This document shows, piece by piece, positions 1 to 8,321 of a stretch of DNA of 64,000 bases. Numbering within the stretch: the first letter of the stretch is position 1; the number at the start of each line of letters is the position of its first letter. The stretch covers positions 124,001-188,000 of the forward strand of contig JAKASR010000003.1 in the NCBI GenBank assembly GCA_021818955.1. Reading direction: 5' to 3'. This stretch comes from Acidobacteriota bacterium (GTDB lineage Bacteria; Acidobacteriota; Terriglobia; Terriglobales; SCQP01). The notes below the pieces were generated by a model. The model searched no databases and had not been told where the DNA came from. It saw only the letters and a program-made list of their open reading frames with translations. The position numbers and the translations under genes are program-made.

Positions 1-48
1 CAAACCGAGCGTCCCATTTAGAATTACCCGGCGCGAGTAGGACAAAGC

Positions 49-840
49 TTAAAAATCAACCAGGGCGGCGAAAGATTGGGGATCCAGGCTAGCGCCGCCG
101 ACCAGGGCGCCATCAAGCTCCGGCTGAGCCATGAGGCCGCGAATGTTGTCGGGTTTTACGCTGCCGCCGTAGAGGATGCGGCATGCCGCCGCGGCCGAAT
201 CGCCCCACAAGCGCGCCAGGCGCTGGCGGAGATAACGATGGGCGTCGGCGGCCAATTCCGGGGTAGCGGTGCGTCCGGTGCCGATGGCCCAGACCGGCTC
301 GTACGCCAGGATGCAGGGCGGGGCCTGGGTGGCCTTGATACCCAAGAACCCGCGCTCCAGTTGTTCGCGCAGCACGGTTTCGGTCTGGCCGGCTTCACGC
401 TGGGCCAGCGTCTCGCCCACGCAAACGATCGGCCGCAAGCCGGCGTTCAGGGCGGCCAGCAGCTTGCGATTGATGGTGGCGTCGGTTTCGCCAAAATACT
501 GGCGGCGCTCGGAGTGGCCGAGAATGACGTAGCGGCAGCCAACGGCGAGCAGCATGGCGGCCGAGACTTCGCCGGTAAAGGCGCCGTGAGTTTCCCAATG
601 CATGTTTTGTCCGGCGAGTTCGATGCCGGCGCCGCGGGCGGCGGTGGCGGCGGCGGGCAGGCAGGGAAAGGGCGGGGCCACGACAATGTCGCAAACACGA
701 GCGCGTTCCGGCGCCCCCTCCGCCGCAGCTGGAGCCAGCAGCGGGATCAAGCGGGCGAGGAAGTCGGCGGTTTCCGCCGGGGTTTTATGCATTTTCCAGT
801 TGGCGGCCATGAGCGGCCGGCGAGCGCGGGTGGGTGTCAT
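49..840 (-). CDS. tpiA: Triosephosphate isomerase
   Basis: Cytosolic TIM-barrel enzyme interconverting dihydroxyacetone phosphate and glyceraldehyde 3-phosphate in glycolysis. The 263-residue product has the N-terminal substrate lysine in NWKMHK (K16), the catalytic histidine in ILGHSERR (H109), the catalytic glutamate in AYEPVW (E181), the closing loop PVWAIGTG, and the phosphate-binding YGGSV near the C terminus. The frame stays open upstream to 966, but that part lies inside the pgk 3' end and is not TIM-like. The ATG at 840 gives the normal family length. It starts 10 nt after the pgk stop, so it is the third cistron of gap-pgk-tpiA. Nothing is unusual in the protein. Confidence 0.97.
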   Translation of the reverse strand: MTPTRARRPLMAANWKMHKTPAETADFLARLIPLLAPAAAEGAPERARVCDIVVAPPFPCLPAAATAARGAGIELAGQNMHWETHGAFTGEVSAAMLLAVGCRYVILGHSERRQYFGETDATINRKLLAALNAGLRPIVCVGETLAQREAGQTETVLREQLERGFLGIKATQAPPCILAYEPVWAIGTGRTATPELAADAHRYLRQRLARLWGDSAAAACRILYGGSVKPDNIRGLMAQPELDGALVGGASLDPQSFAALVDF

Positions 841-850
841 AGCGGGATTT

Positions 851-2053
851 TTATGCGGCAGTGGAAAGGACGGCCACACCGGGAAGAGTGAGGCCGCTGA
901 GGAATTCCAGCGCGGCGCCGCCGCCGGTAGAGACGTGCGCCATGCGGGACGCCAGGCCGGCGGCATTCACCGCGGCGGCGGAATCGCCCCCGCCCACAAT
1001 GGTGACCGCGGGGGAATCGGCGAGAATGCGGGCCATTTCGTTGGTGCCGCGATTGAAAGGCGGGGTCTCAAAAACGCCCATAGGGCCGTTCCACAGCACC
1101 ATCCTGGCGCGGCGCAGTTCGTCGCGAAAGAGCTGGAGCGTGCGCGGTCCGATATCGAAGGCCTTGGCGCCCGCGGGAATGTCTTCGACCACGCGCGCCG
1201 GGACATTGGCCTCCAGCTTATCGGCGATGACATGGTCGATGGGCAGCAGCAGCCGAAAATCTCCGGCCGCGGCGCGATCCAGCAGGCGGCGCGCGGTATT
1301 GACCTGGTCGGCCTCGAAGAGCGAGGCGCCGATTCCCTGCCCTTGCGCCGCAAGAAAAGTGTAGGCCATGCCGCCGCCGATGAGAAAGGTATCGGCTTTA
1401 GCGGCGAGCTTTTCCAGAATGGGGATTTTGTCGGCGATTTTGGCGCCGCCGAAAACCACGACAAAAGGATGATCGGGCGATTGCAAGGCGCGGCCGAGGT
1501 ATTCCAGCTCGCGCGCCATCAGCAGGCCGGCGATGGCGGGTTTAAGGAAACGCGCAACGCTATCGGTCGAGGCATGGGCGCGATGCGCGCTGCCAAAAGC
1601 GTCGGTGACGTAAATCTCGCCCAGTTCGGCCAATTGCCGGGCAAAGGCCTGGTCATTGGCTTCTTCCTGGGGCTGAAAACGCAGATTTTCGAGCACCAGG
1701 AAGCCGCCAGGGGCGAGCGCACCGGCCATTTCCCGGGCTTGCATACCGACGGTTTCCGGACAAAAGCCGACCTGCACGCCCCTGCCCAGGCGCTCATCCA
1801 GCAGAATGCGCAGGCGCTCGGCGACGGGTTGCAGGCTAAAGCGCAGATCGGGTTTTCCCTTGGGGCGGCCAAGGTGGGAGCAGAGCACCACGGAAGCGTG
1901 ATGACGATACAGATACTCCAGCGTCGGCAAGGTTTCACGGATCCGAGTATCGTCGGCGACGCGGCCGGCGTCGAGCGGCACGTTGAAATCCGCGCGCATC
2001 AGCACCCGCTTGCGCTCAAGCGGCACATCTTTAACGGTCAGGATTCTGGACAT
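851..2053 (-). CDS. pgk: Phosphoglycerate kinase
   Basis: Transfers phosphate from 1,3-bisphosphoglycerate to ADP, the first ATP-yielding step of glycolysis. The product has the N-terminal VLMRADFNVPLD motif, the LCSHLGRPKG segment, the hinge-region GGAKIADKIP, the WNGPMGVFE motif and the C-terminal nucleotide motif GGGDSAA, in family order and length (about 400 residues). The start is ambiguous: an ATG at 2053 gives MSRILTVKD, and a second in-frame ATG at 2068 adds five residues (MSSPV). The two starts lie in a 15-nt tandem duplication. I prefer 2053 because it matches the usual family N terminus. The gene sits between gap and tpiA on the same strand and is very likely cotranscribed. Confidence 0.96.
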   Translation of the reverse strand: MSRILTVKDVPLERKRVLMRADFNVPLDAGRVADDTRIRETLPTLEYLYRHHASVVLCSHLGRPKGKPDLRFSLQPVAERLRILLDERLGRGVQVGFCPETVGMQAREMAGALAPGGFLVLENLRFQPQEEANDQAFARQLAELGEIYVTDAFGSAHRAHASTDSVARFLKPAIAGLLMARELEYLGRALQSPDHPFVVVFGGAKIADKIPILEKLAAKADTFLIGGGMAYTFLAAQGQGIGASLFEADQVNTARRLLDRAAAGDFRLLLPIDHVIADKLEANVPARVVEDIPAGAKAFDIGPRTLQLFRDELRRARMVLWNGPMGVFETPPFNRGTNEMARILADSPAVTIVGGGDSAAAVNAAGLASRMAHVSTGGGAALEFLSGLTLPGVAVLSTAA

Positions 2054-2147
2054 GACAGGACTCGACATGACAGGACTCCGGGAGGAGATGGCACGCGGCG
2101 CCCGAAGCGCGGCGCGGAAGCGCCAGGCTGCGGGCGCGGGTCAGCCA

Positions 2148-3200
2148 TCACGCTCCGACAGGGACGCCGGCGGTTTTAGCCGAGCCGCGGGCTCCGGCTT
2201 CGTGGCGAGCGATAAACATCACCAGATCGCGCACACGGCAGGAATAGCCCCACTCATTGTCGTACCAGGCGATAACCTTGACGCAGTGCTCCTGCACGAC
2301 GCGCGTCAGCTTGGCATCCACAATCGAGCTGCGGCTGTCGCCCTTGAAGTCGGAAGACACCAGCTCCAGTTCTTCGTAGCCCAAAATGCCCTGCATGGGG
2401 CCTTCGGAGGCAGCGCGCAGGGCGGCGTTGACCTTCTCGGCGGTCGCCGGCTTTTCCACCCAGGCGACCAGATCCACCACGGAGACATTGGGCGTGGGCA
2501 CGCGCATGGCAAAGCCGTCGAGACGTCCCTTCAGCTCGGGAATGACCAGGTGCAGGGCCTTGGCGGCGCCGGTGGAAGAGGGGATCATGCTTAAGCCGGC
2601 GGCGCGGGCGCGGCGCAGATCCTTATGCGGCAGATCGAGCAGACGCTGATCGTTAGTGTAGGAGTGAATGGTGGTCATGGTGCCGGCGACAATGCCGAAG
2701 TTGTCGTGCACAACTTTGGCCACCGGCGCCAGGCAGTTGGTGGTGCAACTGGCGTTGGAGATGACGACGTGCCTGGAGGGATCGTAGCGGTCCTGATTCA
2801 CGCCCAGCACGACGGTGAGGTCTTCTCCGGTGGCGGGAGCGGAGATGATGACTTTTTTCACGCTGCCGCGCAAATGCTTGCGGGCGTCTTCGGCCTTGGT
2901 GAAAAGGCCGGTGGACTCGATGACGAGCTCAATGCCGAGCGAAGACCAGTCGAGCGCGGCGGGGTCTTTTTGAGCGAAGACGCGGATCTTGCGGCCATCC
3001 ACCACAATGGAATCCTCGGTGGCGGTGACGTTTTGCTTCAGATTGCCGAGCACGGAATCATACTTGAGCAAATGGGCCAGAGTTTTCGGATCGGTAATAT
3101 CGTTGACGGCGACGATTTCCATGCCGGGCTCGGACAAAGCGGCGCGAAAGACATTGCGGCCAATGCGTCCGAAGCCATTAATCCCAACGCGAACTGCCAT
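2148..3200 (-). CDS. gap: Glyceraldehyde-3-phosphate dehydrogenase, type I
   Basis: NAD-dependent oxidation and phosphorylation of glyceraldehyde 3-phosphate. The 350-residue product starts MAVRVGINGFGRIGRN with the Rossmann GxGxxG. It carries the catalytic SNASCTTNC (Cys152), the HSYTNDQR segment and the C-terminal WYDNEWGYS motif. The start at 3200 is set by a strong AGGAGG five nt upstream; an open extension to 3245 lacks family similarity. It is the first gene of gap-pgk-tpiA. gltB ends 139 nt upstream on the same strand, so the glycolytic genes may also be reached by readthrough from gltB. Confidence 0.97.
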   Translation of the reverse strand: MAVRVGINGFGRIGRNVFRAALSEPGMEIVAVNDITDPKTLAHLLKYDSVLGNLKQNVTATEDSIVVDGRKIRVFAQKDPAALDWSSLGIELVIESTGLFTKAEDARKHLRGSVKKVIISAPATGEDLTVVLGVNQDRYDPSRHVVISNASCTTNCLAPVAKVVHDNFGIVAGTMTTIHSYTNDQRLLDLPHKDLRRARAAGLSMIPSSTGAAKALHLVIPELKGRLDGFAMRVPTPNVSVVDLVAWVEKPATAEKVNAALRAASEGPMQGILGYEELELVSSDFKGDSRSSIVDAKLTRVVQEHCVKVIAWYDNEWGYSCRVRDLVMFIARHEAGARGSAKTAGVPVGA

Positions 3201-3339
3201 TTTTCCTCCTTCAAGCGGGGCCACCGCTTGGATGCGGGCATTCAATAAAATTCAAGGCTCTCTTCCAGTTTAGCGGAGATTGCCGCGGCGAACGGCGGCG
3301 GGTAAAGCGATGCCGGACAATTCCCGCAATAAAATTCGA

Positions 3340-6300
3340 TCACACGGCCAGGGAAACCGCGGAAGCATCGCCGGCGACCAGAAAGGCATCGCCGGCGGCG
3401 GGCTGCCAGGTTTGTTCTATGGCTTGGGGCAGGCGCAGAGGCTGGACGCGCACCAGCGCCAAGCGGCCGGCGGCGGCCAGCAGGCGGGCGGCGCGGGGGC
3501 TGGACGTACGCAGGAAGTGGGCTTCCAGCAGGCGGCGAAGCTGGCGCTCTTCGAAAGCGGTGATATCGGCGACGCGCACATACTCGGCATGCCAGCGGAA
3601 TTCCGGCATCTGGTCGCGCGGGATGTAGGCCAGGCCGCCAGTCATGCCGCTGCCGAAATTGGCGCCGCAAGGGCCGAGAATGGCCACCAGGCCGGCGGTC
3701 ATGTACTCGCACGCATGCAAGCCGACGCCCTCGACCACCGCCCAGGCGCCGCTGTTGCGCACGGCAAAACGTTCGCCGGCGCGCCCGGCGACAAACAGCC
3801 GGCCGGAGGTAGCGCCATAGAGGCAAGTATTGCCGACCAACACATCCCCGCGGCGGGAAGCGGTCTCGCCGGCGGAGACGACCAACTCGCCTCCGCTCAG
3901 GCATTTGCCCACATAATCGTTGGCCTCGCCGCGCAGATGCAGGTACAGGCCGGCGGCCAGGAAAGCACCAAAGCTCTGGCCGGCAACTCCCTGCAAGCGG
4001 AAAGTAGCGGAGCCGGGCGCGCCAGCGCGCAGCCAATGCCGGGTAAGGGCGGCGCCAATGGTGCGATCGCGGTTGGAAATGGCCAGCGGCGGCGGCTCGG
4101 CGGCATCGCCGCGATCCAGGCGGGCGAGCAGCTTCGATTCCAGGCTGGTGGCGCTGGAAGGTTCGGGCGAAATGGCGGGGGCCTCGCCGGAAAGGCTGGC
4201 AGCGGGCAGTTCCGGATGGGCGAGCAAATCGCGCAGCGCATGCGCGGCCAGCTCGCCGCCGGCGCGGGGACGCAGCCGCGAAGCGCAGCCCACGATATCT
4301 TCGAGGCGGGACGCGCCCATGCCGGCGAGAAGGGTGGCCGCTTCCTCGGCCACCGAACGCAGAAAGGCAATCAGCATTTCCGGGGTGCCGACGAAGCGCT
4401 TGCGCAGCTTTTCTTCCTGGGTGGCAATGCCGACCGGGCAGGTATTGAGATGGCACTGGCGCGCCATGACGCAGCCGACGGCAATCAGGGCGGCGGTGCC
4501 GAAGCCGAACTCATCCGCGCCCAACAGGGCGGCCAGCACAATATCGCGTCCGGATTTCAAGCCGCCATCGACGCGCAGGCGAACGCGGGAACGGAAGCCG
4601 CTGCGCAGCAGCATGCTATGCGCATCGCGCAAGCCGATTTCCCAGGGCAGGCCGGTGTTTTTAATGGAAGTCAGCGGCGAAGCGCCGGTGCCGCCGTCAA
4701 AGCCGCTGATGGTGATGACATGCGCTCCGGCCTTGGCGACGCCGGCAGCAATTATGCCCACGCCCGCGCCCGAGACCAGCTTCACGCCAATGCGGGCGGA
4801 GGGGTTGATGGATTTCAGATCGAAAATCAACTGCGCCAGATCTTCGATGGAATAAATATCGTGGTGCGGCGGGGGCGAGATCAGGGCCATGCCCGGAACG
4901 GCATGGCGCAGCCGCGCAATATAGGCGGAAACCTTGGCGGGAGGAAGCTGGCCGCCTTCGCCGGGCTTGGAGCCCTGCGCCATTTTGATTTCCAACTCGT
5001 CGGCCTGCAGCAGATACTCGGCGGTAACGCCGAAGCGCGCCGAGGCTATCTGCTTGATGCGGTTGTTGGCTTCGGGCTGATCGCGGTAGATCTCCGGATC
5101 CTCCCCGCCCTCGCCGGTGTTGCTGCGCGCGCCCAGGCGATTCATGGCGATGGCCAGCACGCGATGGGTTTCGGGCGAGATCGCGCCCAGCGACATGGCC
5201 TGGGTGCTGAAACGGGAGAGCAGATCGGCCACCAGTTGCGGATCGGCCGAGGCGGCGGGCGCGGGCATGCCTTCCAGCCAATGGCGAACACTGACCGGAT
5301 CGCGGCCGGCGACGTAGGCGGCATAGGCGCGCCAGGTATCGGCGCCGGGGGCGCGCACGAAGGCGTGAAAACGGCGAACCAGGTCGGGCGAGCTGGAATG
5401 ATTTTCACCGCCATGGCGGTAGCGGTAGAGTCCGGCGTCGCGCAGGCCGGCGACCCAGGCGGCAAGGTTCGAGGCGGCATGAGCGGGCGCTCCGCCGTGC
5501 TCCGCCTGGGCGGCGCTCACAGGCGGCTCGGGCGAGATGACTTCCGCGGCGGCCGAATCCTTGCCGGCCTCGTTGGCCGGCCGCGCTACGGCGGATGGCG
5601 CCGCATTTGCCGCGGCGGGCCGCACGCGATTGAAGGCCAGCGCATGACGCTCGCAGGCTTCCTCGAGCAGCGCGGCCAGGCTCTTGCCGGCCAGGTGCGC
5701 GGAGGCGGCGGGAAAGAATTCCGCCGCGACTTCGGGGTCCAATCCCACGATCTCGAACAATTGGCTGTTACGATAGCTGGCGGCGGTGGAAATGCCCATC
5801 TTGGCCAGCACTTTACGCAGTCCGCTTTCAATCGCCAGGCGGAAGCGGTGCTCGCCTTCGGGAAAATGGGCGGCCAATTCCCAGGCCAGATAGGGTTCGA
5901 CGGCGCTGGCGCCCACGGCGGCCAGCATGGCAATGTGATGGGTGTCCCAAGCCTGGCCGGTTTCGACCAGCAGCGGCAGGTCGAAGCCATCCGCCTCGGA
6001 TAAGGCCTGAAAGACCAGCGATGCGGCCAGGAGAATGGGCAGCGGAGCGTGTTCCGCGCCCGTAGCGCGATCGGATAGCAGCACGCAACCGGGACGGCGG
6101 GCGACGGCGGCGGCGGCTTCGAGGCGAAGCCCGGCCAGGCGCTCCCGGGCCGCGGCTACACCGCCGGCGGCGGGAAAGGTCGCATCGAGCACCGCGGCCG
6201 GCAACCGGCGACAAAGCTCCCTCCGCTGACCGGCATCCAGCAATGGCGAAGGCAGCTTGCAGGTGGCGCGCGAAAAGTGCAACGCCAGCGACATCACCTG

Positions 6301-8076
6301 GGTCTCGCGCAGCGAATCAATCGGCGGGTTAGTCACCTGCGCGAACCGCTGCTTGCAATAATCCCAGAGCAGCCGCCGATGACTGGAGATGAAGGCCGGC
6401 GGCGCGTCGTCTCCCATGCTGAATACGGATTCGCGTCCGGATTCAAAAATCGGCAGCAACAGCAGCTTGCATTGATCCTGGGACAGGCCAAAGGCGGCGG
6501 CGATTTCCGGCAAAGGCAAGGGCGCCCGCGGCGCGAGCGGGGCGACGGCGTCCGGCGCGGGCGGCAGGGCCGGCGCGGGCGTGGCTGGGGCAGCCAGGGC
6601 CGGCGCGGGATTCTGAACCTGGGCAGGATCGCCGGCTTTGGCGGCGCCATTCACCGCCGAACCATTCCCCGATGCGCCATTCAAGCTGGCGCCATGCACA
6701 TGAGCGGCGTGAAGCGAGCCGAACGAGCCCTGAGGCGCGCCGGCGCCGTTTTGGGCGTCAGCGCCAGACGGCGCGGTATCGGGCGCGGGAGCGGGACTGG
6801 GCTGAGGATGCGCGGGCGCGAGCACCGGCCAGGACACATAGGTCTGGCAATCGCCCGAGAGGCCGAGATAGCGGGGCACATCATAGGGGCGGATCAGTTG
6901 TCCGGCGATAGGATCGGCCAGAATCATCTCGCCGGGGCCGAGGCGGTTGCGTTCGATGACGCGGGCGTCGGGAAAATCGGCGATGCCGGTTTCCGAACCG
7001 ACGACGAGCACGCCATCGGCGCTGAGGGTATAGCGCAAGGGACGAAGCCCATTGCGGTCGAGGCGGGCGCCGATGAGGCGTCCATCGCTAAAAATGATGG
7101 CGGCGGGCCCATCCCAGGGTTCCTGTCCCGCGGCTTCTTCCTGCAGGTAATTGCGCAACTCGCCCGGCAGGGCGGGATCGTTTTCCCAGGCGGGAGGAAT
7201 GAGGCGATAGAGGGCGGCGGCGGCGCTGGAGCCTTGCTCGATGAGCAACTCCAGCGCATTATCCAGGCTAGCGGAATCGCTGGCGCCGGTTTCCAGCGGC
7301 TGAAACCAGTCGCCGGCGGAAAAGCGCTGCCGCAAACGCCACTGCCGGGCGCGCATCCAGCGGCGATTTCCGCCGATAGTGTTGATTTCGCCGTTGTGGC
7401 CGAGGAAGCGGAATGGCTGCGCCAGGCGCCAACTGGGGCTGGTATTGGTGGAATAGCGCTGGTGGAAAACGGCCAGCGGACTGACGAACCGCTCATCGGC
7501 AAGATCGGGATAAAACAGCGCCAACTGCCAGGGAGCCAGCAGGCCTTTATAAACCAGGGTGCGCTCGGACAGCGAACAGGCGTAAGTGCCGGCGGGGGCA
7601 AAGGCTTCGATGCGCTTGCGCGCGAGAAAGAGCCGGCGGCCGAACGCGCCGCTGATGGGCGGAGCAATCCAAGCCTGGCGGATGACGGGCAGCGTAGCGC
7701 GGGCGCGAGGGCCGAGCACGCCCGGTTCGAGCGGCACTTCGCGCCAGCCGAGCACCCGCAGGCCTTCCGCGTCGAGTTGCTGCCCGATGACATGGGCGGC
7801 CTCTTCCGCCAAAGCCGGCGGCAGGAAAAACATGCCCAGGGCGAAGCGCTCGGGCAATTCCAATTGCCGGCGCCGGGCTTCGCGGCGGAAATACTCGCGC
7901 GGCAGGCGCACCAGCAAGCCGGCGCCATCGCCACTCCAGCCATCGGCATCCACGCCGCCACGATGCGAAAGCCGCTCGAGCGCGGTCAGCGCGCGCTCCA
8001 CCACGGCGCGTTGATCGCCCGCGCCGAGTTGGGCGATAAAACCGACTCCACAAGCATCATGGTCCAGAGAAAACAT
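3340..8076 (-). CDS. gltB: Glutamate synthase, large subunit
   Basis: Makes two glutamates from glutamine and 2-oxoglutarate in ammonia assimilation. The 1578-residue order is: N-terminal class II glutamine amidotransferase (nucleophile Cys9 in DHDACGVGF, with the usual short propeptide); central domain; FMN-binding barrel (GEGGEDPEIYR, GGTGASPLTSIKN); 3Fe-4S cysteines C1202, C1208 and C1213 in CVMARQCHLNTCPVG; and the C-terminal beta-helix domain (CLSGGELVV). Two Ala/Pro-rich linkers at about residues 419-522 and 819-870 make it longer than the usual ~1500 residues. No gltD-like small subunit is next to it, so the electron donor partner is encoded elsewhere or the enzyme uses ferredoxin. The SD is weak. 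Confidence 0.96.
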   Translation of the reverse strand: MFSLDHDACGVGFIAQLGAGDQRAVVERALTALERLSHRGGVDADGWSGDGAGLLVRLPREYFRREARRRQLELPERFALGMFFLPPALAEEAAHVIGQQLDAEGLRVLGWREVPLEPGVLGPRARATLPVIRQAWIAPPISGAFGRRLFLARKRIEAFAPAGTYACSLSERTLVYKGLLAPWQLALFYPDLADERFVSPLAVFHQRYSTNTSPSWRLAQPFRFLGHNGEINTIGGNRRWMRARQWRLRQRFSAGDWFQPLETGASDSASLDNALELLIEQGSSAAAALYRLIPPAWENDPALPGELRNYLQEEAAGQEPWDGPAAIIFSDGRLIGARLDRNGLRPLRYTLSADGVLVVGSETGIADFPDARVIERNRLGPGEMILADPIAGQLIRPYDVPRYLGLSGDCQTYVSWPVLAPAHPQPSPAPAPDTAPSGADAQNGAGAPQGSFGSLHAAHVHGASLNGASGNGSAVNGAAKAGDPAQVQNPAPALAAPATPAPALPPAPDAVAPLAPRAPLPLPEIAAAFGLSQDQCKLLLLPIFESGRESVFSMGDDAPPAFISSHRRLLWDYCKQRFAQVTNPPIDSLRETQVMSLALHFSRATCKLPSPLLDAGQRRELCRRLPAAVLDATFPAAGGVAAARERLAGLRLEAAAAVARRPGCVLLSDRATGAEHAPLPILLAASLVFQALSEADGFDLPLLVETGQAWDTHHIAMLAAVGASAVEPYLAWELAAHFPEGEHRFRLAIESGLRKVLAKMGISTAASYRNSQLFEIVGLDPEVAAEFFPAASAHLAGKSLAALLEEACERHALAFNRVRPAAANAAPSAVARPANEAGKDSAAAEVISPEPPVSAAQAEHGGAPAHAASNLAAWVAGLRDAGLYRYRHGGENHSSSPDLVRRFHAFVRAPGADTWRAYAAYVAGRDPVSVRHWLEGMPAPAASADPQLVADLLSRFSTQAMSLGAISPETHRVLAIAMNRLGARSNTGEGGEDPEIYRDQPEANNRIKQIASARFGVTAEYLLQADELEIKMAQGSKPGEGGQLPPAKVSAYIARLRHAVPGMALISPPPHHDIYSIEDLAQLIFDLKSINPSARIGVKLVSGAGVGIIAAGVAKAGAHVITISGFDGGTGASPLTSIKNTGLPWEIGLRDAHSMLLRSGFRSRVRLRVDGGLKSGRDIVLAALLGADEFGFGTAALIAVGCVMARQCHLNTCPVGIATQEEKLRKRFVGTPEMLIAFLRSVAEEAATLLAGMGASRLEDIVGCASRLRPRAGGELAAHALRDLLAHPELPAASLSGEAPAISPEPSSATSLESKLLARLDRGDAAEPPPLAISNRDRTIGAALTRHWLRAGAPGSATFRLQGVAGQSFGAFLAAGLYLHLRGEANDYVGKCLSGGELVVSAGETASRRGDVLVGNTCLYGATSGRLFVAGRAGERFAVRNSGAWAVVEGVGLHACEYMTAGLVAILGPCGANFGSGMTGGLAYIPRDQMPEFRWHAEYVRVADITAFEERQLRRLLEAHFLRTSSPRAARLLAAAGRLALVRVQPLRLPQAIEQTWQPAAGDAFLVAGDASAVSLAV

Positions 8077-8321
8077 TGCCGCGCCAGAGTTATGCCGTCA
8101 AAACGGCGTGAAGATAACCAAGCCGGACGCACGCCGTTGGAGAGGGTGCGACGTGCCGTCCGGCCTGCTTTCGATCACTTAATGGGATAGCAAGACGGCG
8201 CGCGAAAGTACAATCGAACCTTTGAATGCTAGCTATTGAAAAAGCTGACGCTGCGGCGGAAGCGCCAAATGGCGCGAAAAACCCCGGATGCGCGCCCGCG
8301 CGATGCGGAGGTGAACGAATT

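Noticed and set aside
1-48. secG downstream of tpiA on the minus strand
   Set aside because: Only 48 nt remain; an ATG at 17 opens a five-codon start that cannot be assigned.
602-2179. Long plus-strand open frame opposite pgk
   Set aside because: Shadow of pgk and tpiA; no SD and no recognisable domain.
3280-6003. Very long plus-strand open frame opposite gltB
   Set aside because: Antisense shadow of gltB caused by high GC third positions; composition is Gly/Ala/Gln-rich with no family motif, and gltB is certain.
6277-8190. Long plus-strand open frame opposite the gltB N-terminal region
   Set aside because: Antisense to conserved amidotransferase domain; low-complexity translation.
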